Source: Paracyclopina nana
Lineage: Eukaryota > Arthropoda > Copepoda > Cyclopoida > Cyclopettidae
Length of the DNA: 64,000 nt
Assembly (NCBI GenBank): GCA_019096065.1
Contig: JAGUCH010000003.1
Location: 4,216,001-4,280,000, forward strand
Direction of reading: 5' to 3'
Below the pieces are notes generated by a model, which saw only the letters and a program-made list of their open reading frames with translations, did no database searches and had not been told where the DNA came from. The position numbers and the translations under genes were made by a program. Position 1 is the stretch's first letter. Every line of letters begins with the position of its first letter. This document shows, one piece after another, positions 1 through 11,698 of the stretch.

Positions 1-640
1 AGCTACCTATGAATGATTTCCATAGGTACCTACTAGTTTTCCGTAGTAGCACGAGTCCATGAGTCGAGCTCACATTTTGAGCTCGATTTATAGAGACCTA
101 AATCATAACAATAACAATGACATAGAGTCTTCCACGCGATCTTTATGGGCAAAATTGGTGTGCAGCCGGAAAAGAAGTTATCATTACCAGAAAGTTCCAT
201 TCAGAACTTGTTTGTCTATGGCTTGGCTTTTTCTGTCAGAAATTGTATTTTTGCATAAGATACCAAAAAATAACACTTTCCTGAGTCAGAATGAGGTACT
301 ACTGCAAGCGGATCGTCTGGGGTACAATCTTTTTTTAATTTCGATATTTTCGCTAAATCTTTAATATTTAGCTAGGAGTTAACATCAATTAATATGACCA
401 TTCATACCTCTTCTTGTATTTTTTGTTAACTTTGATTTTTCTTAAGAAAAACCAGAATTATGTCTGCTTTTTTAAGGGTTGTGCACCTGAAAAAAATTGC
501 TCCATTTTGTCTACAAAAAAGTTGTCGCATCCCTTTTCAAACCAGTATTTCCCATATTTTCACACTAGATAGCGACAAAATGTTATGATTTGGGTCTCTA
601 TTCTTTATCTGAATATCGGTCAATGACTATTATTTGTTTA
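1..640. other. Intergenic, no supported gene
   Basis: A/T-rich sequence upstream of a hAT-like MITE. A 101-codon open frame at 59-364 on the + strand has no recognisable domain, no flanking splice signals and ordinary intergenic composition. I do not call it a gene. Confidence 0.6.
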
Positions 641-980
641 TAGTGATGGAACAAGCTGGAACTCGGCTCGATAACTCGAAAGCAAAACTTAGCTTGAACT
701 AAACTCTGGCTTGCGCTGCATAAGCTTCCAACTAGCAACTCGAACTCGCTCTCATGAAATTTCAGGCGAACTCCAACAATTTTCTTCAACTCGAAAAAAC
801 TTGAATAGAAAAATTGGCATATTTATTGGGTAAATTGATGAAAAATCGAATGAGCTTGGAAATTTCTAACCAACTCGAACGAGCTCATTCTCAAAATGAG
901 TCAACTCGAACTCGCTCGAAATTTTTTACCAGAACTCGGAACTCGATCGATCCCAAATTTTTCGGCTCGTTCCATCACTA
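641..980. mobile_element. hAT-like MITE, copy 1
   Basis: A 340-bp element bounded by inverted repeats: TAGTGATGGAACAAGC on the left and GCTCGTTCCATCACTA on the right. They match the ends of the element at 57885-58377. The interior is rich in short direct and inverted copies of a motif like AACTCGAAC or CTCGAACTCG, so the whole element can fold. The 8-bp flanks (TTTGTTTA and CTATATAA) do not match, so the target duplication has decayed or one end is imprecise. The hAT assignment comes from the terminal sequence and from the perfect 8-bp duplication at the other copy. There is no coding capacity. Confidence 0.75.
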
Positions 981-1544
981 CTATATAAAATAAGCGCAAC
1001 GTTGGTAAAGCGGAGGAATTGATAAGAGCAATTGCTGAAATGCGTTGATTTGATTATTTTCGTCAATCAAGTATTTGAAGTACTTCTTCTATTGCAAAAA
1101 AAGTTAAACTGAAAGTCCAGCCTTAAAAATGCATGTGTAGGTTAAGATTTCGAAACAATATTTTACCCCAAAATGCGCACTATTTAAAATTCCCACGTTG
1201 ATACGCAAACAAAGGTTGAACCGCAGCGCTATTTTATTTTCCGGGGAAAAGTCGTTACCAGATTTGTACCAGATGTGTGCAAACGAGTAGAGATTCAAAT
1301 TCTGCTTGTTATTTAATAAAAATTGATAATTAGCTCAACGTTTTTAAATTTGAAGAAATAGAATTTTTATTACTTAGAAATATCATTCATGTTTTGCCAC
1401 ATCTGCTATTACAATGAAGGCGTTTTTTGCATGTCATTGGGTGATAAACTTGAACACTATAAATAACTTCCGACGCCATTCACCTCTTTTCTGGCCTTGG
1501 ACGCGTGTGGTTGTTTCGCTTCCATACACGTCCGTTTTCGCGTT
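981..1544. other. Promoter-proximal region of PABPC
   Basis: The stretch between the MITE and the A-rich leader of the poly(A)-binding protein gene. It should contain the promoter and transcription start, but I see no clear TATA box or other core element. Short open frames here show no coding signature. Confidence 0.4.
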
Positions 1545-1590
1545 TAAAAAATATAAAAAAACCAAAAAAATTAAAAAACTAACGAAAAAG
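1545..1590 (+). promoter_or_regulatory. A-rich element in the PABPC 5' UTR
   Basis: Four oligo(A) runs of about 5-7 A are separated by short C/T/G interruptions, ending about 75 nt before the PABPC start codon. In vertebrate PABPC1 an A-rich 5' UTR tract binds the protein itself and represses its translation. The composition and position are seen here; the autoregulatory role is inferred from that precedent. Confidence 0.6.
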
Positions 1591-1649
1591 GGTCACTAAG
1601 CTTTGCCTCCTTCCCATCTATTTATTGTTTGTTGTTGACCAATCTCTGA

Positions 1650-3985
<2,336 letters not shown>

Positions 3986-5162
3986 AAAAGGTAGATTGAT
4001 GAACAACAACAACAAGCTAATACTTGCGAACCAGCGCAATCTTTGCTATGACCCTCCCCCATTTGCTTGCGAAAGCATGAGTATGATCTGTCTATTCAGT
4101 TTGTGAAAAGGTTATGGGTAAAGTTGGAAAAGAGGTGAAAAAATAACAGGAAATAACTCACTTTTTCCCATGCCTATTTTTCAACCTGGAAAGCATATCA
4201 TTCCTCCTCCTTTTTCTTAAAAAAATCATCAACACTTGAAAAAATGCTACAAAAAAATCGAAAAATCAACATTAAAACAAACAAAAAACTTTTGATGTCA
4301 CTGTAAACCCAACAACTACAAACAAAAAGATGAAAAAATCGCCCTCCCCCGAAATGATCATCAAAAAAGAAAAGCTTGCAAAAAAAGCGAAAAAGAAAAC
4401 GAAAACCAATTCTCTTGGAACAGAGAGTATTGAAATTTGTCGTAAGAACAAAGATAGCCACGGCATCAGTGTACAGTACACGGTGTTTGTGAGTTGAAAA
4501 AGCAGACTTGAAATCCACTTATTTCGTAGTAGAAAAGGAGTTTCACCAGTCGAAGAAGAAAAGAAAGAATGCTGCAACTGGAAAATTTCCAAGTGAAATG
4601 GCCCAAATTTTAGCTGCAGTGCAAATAAAAATTCGCAAAAGTAAAGGGCACTCGAGGCGGCCTCGTTTGTCCAGAAAGTTTCAAAACAGTTACAAATGCC
4701 GAAAGGCCAAAAACCACAATGGGAATAAAAAAAGAAACAACAATCTTGAGAACTTTTTTTTCTTTAAAAAGAAGTCACATTTGTCCATCATCAACCACCC
4801 TGAACACCTACTCCCTCAGCTGTATTAAGACTTTGAAAAGCATTTTTTGTAAATCCCATCAAAACCGGCCCCATTTTTTATCATGTTCTCCACTTAATTG
4901 CTACTGTTACAATTTCTCTGTATCAAACCATTTCGGCGTCCTCTGAAATACAAAATTACCTTCCTTTTCTACTCTTCAGTTCTTGAAATAAGTTGAGTCG
5001 GTTTGTGTTACGATTTATGAGCTCGTCGAGGTAAAAAAAAACCAGTAAGCCAAAATGGATAGTATGTTACTTTTTTATTCGAACTCTTGTGAAGTAGGGG
5101 ATTTTGTAAGAGCATAAAAATGAAATGCGTAGTCATTACAAAGAAAAATTGAGTTATTGGTT
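3986..5162. other. PABPC 3' UTR and A-rich intergenic DNA
   Basis: A/T-rich sequence with many A-runs and several candidate AATAAA-type signals, for example near 4624 and 4724. The first part is presumably the PABPC 3' UTR. Open frames on both strands are low-complexity Lys/Phe-rich readings of A/T runs and are not called. Confidence 0.5.
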
Positions 5163-6414
5163 GGGAGCGGGCGCGCGTAGCGCGCCCGCTCCCACAAATC
5201 ATTCTGACACGGTCAAAAGGCAAAAATTGACGGAACCAATCAGATTAGAGAATTAAGGACCAATGAAAATTGATCTTATCAATAGAAGTTACCGGGTGAC
5301 AAGTAGCGTACTGAATGCGAGTTGACCTCTTTGTAGCAAAGTCCAGTTGACAGGTAAAATTGTTAACTGAATTCTAAATATAAAAAGTAGTCTTCTTGGG
5401 GTGCACAGTGGTTCAAAAAGCTATTTTTACGCGCATGAAAAATTCTGCCAAATCGCCAAATTCTCATTTTGCCACCAACTTCCAGCTTCTTTTTTGGGAA
5501 AATTTCCTAGCAATGAAAACTGCTCATTTGGTATAATCTAAGTCTCTGGTATAATTTAGAGACTTACAAGAGGCCGTTTTCACACACAATTTTACAACAA
5601 TTTTCAGACTATTTTAAAAACTACAACTGCCCTTTTCCGACCACCTACCAAAAAATGGCCAATTCTGTGTACTTTTCAAATGGACATCTTAAATTTTTTT
5701 ATTGGAGCCGGGGAGAAGTGATTGCCCCCCATAACTACATAGCAAAGCTATTGACTTTGTAGAGATGAATGGCTCAAATAGTGCTAAACTGGCCTACAGA
5801 TATTTGCTCATTTTGATCTTTGCTTCAATGGCATTGGTACTGAATTAAAGTACGAATATTAGCCTATGGAGCGCTTTAAGCCAATGCACAATGGATCAAA
5901 AAGCCGATTTTACGCGCACGAGAAATTACGTCAAATCGCAGATTTCCGATTTTAGCACCCATTTTCAGCTTCTAATTGTTAGGACTTCAAGGCTACCTAA
6001 AGAGCACAAATTAATGTTTATTGACAGATAAAGGTTCAAATTTGGTGAAGAAAACATAATTTTTGGGCAAAAGTTGATTTTGGCCAATTCAGTAGAACAG
6101 CAACTTTGCACAATTTGAGCAAAAATTGAATCTCCTATAACTTTTGATTCCAAACGACTCCAATTGAGTGACCAAGTCAGGGATGTCCAGCTAATAGCAT
6201 AAATTGATAATCCACCAGAATTGGCTGCTCTTACTTGCTCTCCCGGGTGCCAGAATGGCATATTTTTAGCTTACCGCTAATAAGAAAAAGGTGCTACGTT
6301 GATTTCGCGACTTTTTTCCGTGCGCGTGAAATCGGCAAATAAACCCACTGTGCAATGTAATAACTTTTAAAACGCCCGCTCCCTGCTGTCCACATTGTGG
6401 ACTCATAAATCTAG
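5163..6414 (+). mobile_element. Helitron-like (Helentron-type) non-autonomous element, copy A
   Basis: The left end is GGGAGCGGGCG, the start of a C/G-rich palindrome at 5163-5193. Its inverted partner CGCCCGCTCCC lies at 6373-6383, about 30 bp inside the right end. The right end carries a hairpin, GTCCACATTGTGGAC (6388-6402), then CTAG at 6411-6414 followed by T. Asymmetric inverted repeats plus a 3' hairpin fit Helitron-2/Helentron elements, although the 5' end lacks the TC of classical Helitrons. A homologous copy in the opposite orientation sits at 54406-55235; similarity runs end to end and stops at the same CTAG-T junction. It contains a nested Transib-like insertion. There is no coding capacity. 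Family assignment is inferred; the repeat itself is clear. Confidence 0.75.
5887..6352. mobile_element. Transib-like non-autonomous element nested in copy A
   Basis: The 466-bp element starts CACAATGGATCAAAAAGCC and ends in the inverse of CACAGTGGG. It is flanked by a perfect 5-bp duplication, CAATG, at 5882-5886 and 6353-6357. Both arms also share an inner block (CGATTT.ACGCGCACG). Transib transposons, relatives of the RAG1 recombinase, have CACWATGG-type termini and 5-bp target duplications, and both features are seen. The paralogous element at 54406-55235 lacks the insertion and reads straight through the site, which confirms the boundaries. A related left-end sequence at 5404-5495 suggests an older copy. 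Confidence 0.8.
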
Positions 6415-6464
6415 TTTATAAATAAAGGTTGTTGCATTAGGTGATGGTCTTTGAGGCCACGTCA

Positions 6465-7099
6465 TCACTTTTCTTTGTAGTAATCTCCCAGCCATTTGTG
6501 GTATAAATTGAGCTTTTTGTCCGTGGGCTTAACATACTTCCATTCGTTGACGCAAAAAGTTCTGTAGGAGTCATTTCCATACTTTCCAATCCCATATAAC
6601 TCGATTGGTTGAGTCCATTTCGTCATTTCAAACTCCTCTGTGATCAAAATTGTAAGAATAACTTTCTTAGAAATGGCGTGATGGACAAAACTAGCAACGA
6701 ACTACACATAATTGACCAAGAAGTTGGCAGACTTCCAGCGACCTTTGAATCAACGTACGTACCTGTAAATGATTTGATGACTCTAGCTCTGCGGTTATTT
6801 AGTCCAAGGGGTTGCAAGAAAGCAGCAATGTCATGCTCTGCAGCTCTCAGAATACTTCCAGGGTCTGGAAAAGTGTCTAAAAACTTGTACAACAAAGGAA
6901 TGGCAACATTGCCTTTGGTCTTGTTCAAAAATATTGTTGCAATCAAAAGTTGCCAAGGGTCATGGAAAAGGGATTCTTGAATCAAATTATAGGGAGATTT
7001 GGGCGGAGTCCACAGTTGTTTCCTTCTCAATAATTCTTGATTCTTGTCTTTTTTCAGGTTTACTTTAAAATATCTGCTTTTTTCTTTTGCAGCCTTCAT
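6465..7099 (-). CDS. MBD4-type thymine/uracil DNA glycosylase, catalytic domain only
   Basis: Predicted to excise T or U from G:T and G:U mismatches, the products of (methyl)cytosine deamination. Exons 6763-7099 and 6465-6637 join in frame to 169 residues and match the C-terminal HhH-GPD glycosylase domain of MBD4. Visible matches are [31 protein letters not shown], the hairpin [18 protein letters not shown] with the catalytic Asp in GND, and the terminal YHKWL. The methyl-CpG-binding domain of vertebrate MBD4 is absent: the protein begins 30 residues before WTPP. The stop codon is only 51 bp from the 3' end of a Helitron-like element. The start is the ATG at 7099; no upstream coding exon is evident. 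Confidence 0.9.
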
Positions 7100-7989
7100 A
7101 ACACTGTTTCAACTGATTCCCAATTATTTTTACTATTTTGCCATTTGTTTTGAACTTTTGGCGCAACATTTCGCTTTCACACAAACCTCCCGGATTTCAT
7201 AATTCATAAGATATTTAAAAAATCCGCCAGATGACTCTTTTCACATTATCATGAATAATTTATAAAAAAAAACCTAAATCTACAACTCTGGGCAAAATTA
7301 CGTACGAGACCATAGTATTTTCGCCATTCGACCATCACAAAAGCCAGATAAATCAACATGGCGAAAACGTCCACTTCTGGTACTTTTAAGTACCCACCTA
7401 AAATGACGCAATCCTAAACGATTCAAGCATACTCAGGACTATGCATTTTAGCAGAAGATATTACTTTTTTTCGCAAAATGAGCTCTAAAAAGCATTCTTA
7501 TCATACTTTGATGCTCATGGTTACATTTAAGGTATTTTGTCACTGAAATCTTTAAGCAGTCAATAGTCAAAGAACCCTAGAAAACATTTTGCAACCAATG
7601 AATGCTTTTTACATTTGCACTGAACAAACTTTAAATTAGGAACTTTTTATTGATTGAGGATGCAACATCAATAGGTTTGCTATCACAACTTTCCGCAAAA
7701 AAGAGAAGTAGTATTTCAGTCACTTTTCAGGCAATGCTAAAAATAGTTTCGTTATTGCATCATCGATAAACCATCAACTGATAGTAGAGAAGAGAAATCC
7801 ACCTACAACTCAATGAAGAGGGAGAGAAGAAGAGAGAAAAGCGTTGTTATACCACCATATCAAAGCTTTCGTTACACACAGAGCAAAAAAGGACCATAGT
7901 CACTATAAAGCAAAAGAAAGAGCAGCCAAAAAAAGAAGAAAGGCAACCCCAGAATGAAAAGGCCTTGATCATTTTCAGTTGAGTTCCAA
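7100..7989. other. Intergenic region between divergent genes
   Basis: About 890 bp between the 5' ends of the MBD4-type gene (-) and the GOLD-domain gene (+), A/T-rich. It must contain the promoters of both. I see no repeat or further gene. The sequence ATTTTCAG shortly before 7990 could be a splice acceptor, so the downstream gene may have an upstream exon here. Confidence 0.4.
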
Positions 7990-8784
7990 ATGCAGTCAGC
8001 TCAACAGGAGGCCGAAATGCCAGCCCAAAAGTCATCATCTATCGAAGCTAATTTAGAAGAGGCCAAAATTAACCTCGATTGCATCCCTGATGATTTTGTC
8101 TACTACAGCAAGGACAGTAAGAATTCTTGCCCTATTTTCATGCATGGCATTCATCGATTCTGCGTTTTTCAGTGATGCCTGCAACTTTATGGACCAGGTC
8201 AGAAATCAGCGCATTTAAAGAAAAGGTTTCAATTGACCACACTAAAGTCATCGAGTCATCTATTACAATGGTAAGTTAAACATTTCAATAAATACAAAAA
8301 AAATCGTCAGTTTTGACAGAACATGTTTTTTAATGCAATGGTTTTGTTTGTGTAGCTGCCTGTGGGTAAGAGCCTAAGTATCCAAATTTCGACGAAACCA
8401 GGCAAAACTGCGATTAATTGGGACTTTTGCACTGAGAGCGGTGACGTCAGTTTTGGGCTGTATTTCAACGAGGCTGAGGTAGCACATCCCAATAAAAATG
8501 TCCTCAAGACCATATCGTTCGAAGAAGGCTTCAACCGAGAGCTTATGGGTCACCCTGTGAAAAAAGTGGCGCCCATTCGTAGGCTCGACGCAGGAGATCG
8601 AGTGTTTGGTGGGGAACACTCGTACCCGACCAACGGTGGTACTTACTGCTTCGTGTTTGACAACTCTTTTACAACGTGGGACTCTAAAAAAATATTCTTC
8701 AGGTGACAGACCATCATTTCTTTCATTTAAAAAAGCAGTCAGCCAACTTCTTCTTCTCTTAGGTTTGAACATATAGGTCAATGA
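7990..8784 (+). CDS. GOLD-domain protein (SEC14L/FYCO1-type beta-sandwich)
   Basis: Exons 7990-8116, 8173-8270, 8356-8702 and 8763-8784 join in frame to 197 residues. The last ~120 residues resemble the GOLD beta-sandwich of SEC14-like proteins and FYCO1: LPVGKSLSIQI, then INWDFCTESGDVSFGLYFNE, then GGTYCFVFDNSFTTWDSKK. GOLD domains usually mediate protein or lipid-cargo contacts in trafficking. No CRAL-TRIO, FYVE or transmembrane segment is present. The N-terminal ~60 residues, with IPDDFVYYSKD, resemble the linker before the GOLD domain in SEC14L proteins. The last 8-codon exon is uncertain: without that splice the frame stops at 8706, right after the same beta-strand. An upstream exon cannot be excluded. 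Confidence 0.7.
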
Positions 8785-8945
8785 CGGGTGAAAAACACAG
8801 TGATTTTCCATTTTTGTCAATTTTCGCCATTGATAAATGTCTACGCGTAATAAACCGCTACAATATGGTGCCAAATGACTCGTCTTGATTTTTGATTGAA
8901 AATGTCATCAGTTGCACCGTAGCTTTTCACACCAGTTGATCAAAG

Positions 8946-11281
8946 ATGCTTGCTTGGGCCAGATGCAGCATCTTTTTATTGGCCTTTTTGGCCTTTGCCA
9001 TGGCCCAAACTGAAGAAGCTACAAAGTCTGCAAATACAAGAGATGGAAAACGTTCGACTCAAATACTGTTATAGTTAAATAATTTGCACAATTCAAAGAC
9101 ATTTCATTTCAGTGTTCTCCATATTTTCAATTGTCACCTTCAAAAATGGAGGCTGCACTACTCAAAGCGGAACAACAGGAGCAACAGGGTTTGATTCTTA
9201 AAATTGATTTATTTTGCTATTTTCTGAGTTGCATGTATAATTGCAGAAGGAACAGAAATGGAACTTGCTTCACTCAAAACGAGTGCAGTAATAAAGGAGG
9301 AATGGCCAGTGGGGGATGTGCTGCTGGGTAATTATTTTTGTTAAGGTGACATTACATCGACATTTGTTGCGAATTTCGCTTTTTTGGTCCATTAACTGAA
9401 ACTAGCTGTACGAATAAGCTGCGCTTAAAATTTGTTTTTAATTGCGCCTTCTTCAGCCTTTCCATCATACCCATGTACGATTCATAAAGAGTGTTCTAGT
9501 GTAGATTGAATTTCTGATTTCTTGGAAGGCTTCATTTATTGCGTTTTTTACTCGAAATATAATTCAATGCAACATTGTGTTATGAATGAAGAAACCTTAG
9601 GCTTTCGTTAATAAAATATTAGTGATGGAATGTAAAATTCCATTAATTTGTAAAACTTACTCCATCTGCGTTGACTGAAATATTGAGGACCCATGTCAAA
9701 GCATTGAAATATTTTTTTCCGTCTGTTTTGACATCAATCTTATTCCTTTTGAAAGATTTGGAGTATGTTGCTTATTTGTGGTGTCAACTGGAGGATCAAC
9801 TATTACCCAAAATTGTACCTACATCCAAAATCCTGGTTTTCCTAACGTGTATTCTGGCACAACATCCTTGTCTTACACTGTCTCCAAATGCTCACCAGGT
9901 TTGTACGATCCCGAAATTGCACTCGTTAAACTAATGCAGCATTGAGTACTCATTTCAGATGTTTGCTCTGTAAGGTTGGATTTTGAAACCCTGACAATCA
10001 TGGGCCCAGCAACAACTACAGAAACTGACTCAACCTGTCAAGACTCTTTCACTGTATCCGTAAGAATTTAAATTCATTTAGATATCGTAATCCTCCTCAA
10101 ACTGTGAATCAACAGAAGTAAGCGTAGTAGCTATGTATTTTGATCCTAAAATTAGCTTCACAAAGTACTGATGAAACTGAAAACTACGTATACACTAAGG
10201 AAATTGTTCATGGTAGTAGTATATTCGAAGATGAAATGGAAATTTGATTTTTAGGGGAGCTCTGGAATATCTTCTCCAGTAATATGTGGTGCGAATACAG
10301 GCTACCATGGTAAGTAAAAAAGTTGAAAATCTCCAGCCTTTTTCTAATCCAACCTTCGTAAATAACTGAACAGTGTATATGGATATGGGTACACAGAGTA
10401 GTGGAACAGCCTCAATAAACTTTGCCTTTTCCTCGACTTCCTCTACTTTGAGACAATGGGAAGTGAAAGTGACTCAAATTCCTTGCTATTCCAGATCCAG
10501 GTGATAACATTTTTCAGCCCCTACCAAAAATAAGATAATGCTTTTTGCTTCAAAGGCCAACGGATCCGGGATGTCTTCAGTATTTCACTGGGATTGAAGG
10601 GCGAATTGAATCTTTTAATTTTCAACAGGCAGCAGCGTCATCACAAATGCATCTAGCCAACCAAAAGTATGAAGAATCATAAAAATCATTGTTTAAAATT
10701 AAATGAAATGTTCAATATGATTTTTTTCAGTCAAAATATTTGTATTCGCCAAGAAGCTGGATATTGCTGTATCCGATACAGTCTGTGTCCGGACACAAGG
10801 TCTTATTCCATCGATAATAAAGTGGCTACCTCAAACGAGGTGGGAACGGCCTGTTCAGAGGACTACTTGGAGATTCAAGGTCTTTAATGATTTCAAACTG
10901 TGGCATCCCTCCTTTAAATCACTTTTTTTGTAGGAGTGTCAATGCAATGTAGCCCTGGGGCAACAGTTCAGAACGCGCGGATTTGCGGAGGCGTTTTTGG
11001 TGCGTCCGGATTGGCAATGGCAGGAACAGCATCCTATGTCTGTGGTGCGAATTTGTTGAATAATCTCAAAAAATAGCATGTATCCATACCTTATTTCGCT
11101 TTCTTTAGATTGTAATGCCCCATTCCAAGTCAGAATTGTGACCGATAATGCCAACGATGGAATGGCCCCTGCACTTGGAACCGAAGCCAGAGGTGAAGCT
11201 TATTTCTTGTAATAATCTGAAGATAATTCTACTTTCTCTTTTTCAGGAGTTTGTTTGCAATACAGCCAAGTAGCCTGTTGA
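8946..11281 (+). CDS. Secreted CUB-domain protein, arthropod type
   Basis: Twelve exons: 8946-9051, 9113-9188, 9247-9327, 9756-9898, 9959-10059, 10255-10309, 10374-10500, 10556-10666, 10731-10879, 10934-11044, 11109-11192 and 11247-11281. They join in frame to 392 residues. An N-terminal signal peptide (hydrophobic SIFLLAFLAFAMAQ) is followed by the arthropod cysteine module FSIVTFKNGGC...GTCFTQNECSNKGG...GFGVCC. Next is a CUB domain beginning CTYIQNPGFPNVYSG, and a second cysteine-rich half with NICIRQEAGYCCIRYS, ending RGVCLQYSQVAC. Such proteins are common in crustaceans and insects with no known biochemical role; extracellular binding is likely. The exon 1 donor (AAAC/GTTCGA) is weak but is the only choice found that keeps frame and signal peptide. 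The first three introns after it and most later ones fall in phase 1 or 0, typical of modular secreted genes. Confidence 0.85.
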
Positions 11282-11698
11282 ATGCCATAATTAAGGAAAA
11301 AAATAATGACTGAAGAGAAACTACAATCCTCCTGAAATAAATCGCAATAATTGAAATTGAGAGCTTCTCAACCTCGATTAAGTAATAGTAGTATATTTGC
11401 GGCATTATTTTTGGAATGAGTTTTCATAAAGACTAGTACAAAAGATGAATCCTTCGTTCACATGGTGTTTTTTCCACCAAAAAGAAGAGGAAGAAGAAAT
11501 CTGTGCGTGTAAAATATACACCCTCAAAATTGTCGTTATGTTTCAATGCTTGGTTAGATAGAAATAATTTGATTTTCGTCACACTCTGGTTGCCTGTGAT
11601 GGAAGATGTCGGTGATACGGCAATTTCTGGGGAGTAGAACTTGCACCTGCAGGAGATACATTTAATACATTAATAATATATTAGAAATTCTAAACTGT
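11282..11698. other. 3' UTR region between convergent genes
   Basis: The CUB gene (+) and PH-domain gene (-) converge here. An AATAAA-like signal on the + strand (GAAATAAATCG near 11335) fits CUB-gene polyadenylation. No other feature is seen. Confidence 0.5.

Noticed and set aside
5404-5495. A second full Transib-like element starting at CACAGTGG
   Set aside because: Similar to the left arm of the nested element over about 90 bp, but no matching right end or 5-bp duplication is seen and the other Helitron-like copy has a diverged version; treated as an older relic.
8374-8874. 166-codon frame antisense to the GOLD-domain gene
   Set aside because: Overlaps the well-supported GOLD exon on the other strand and lacks its own domain or splice sites.
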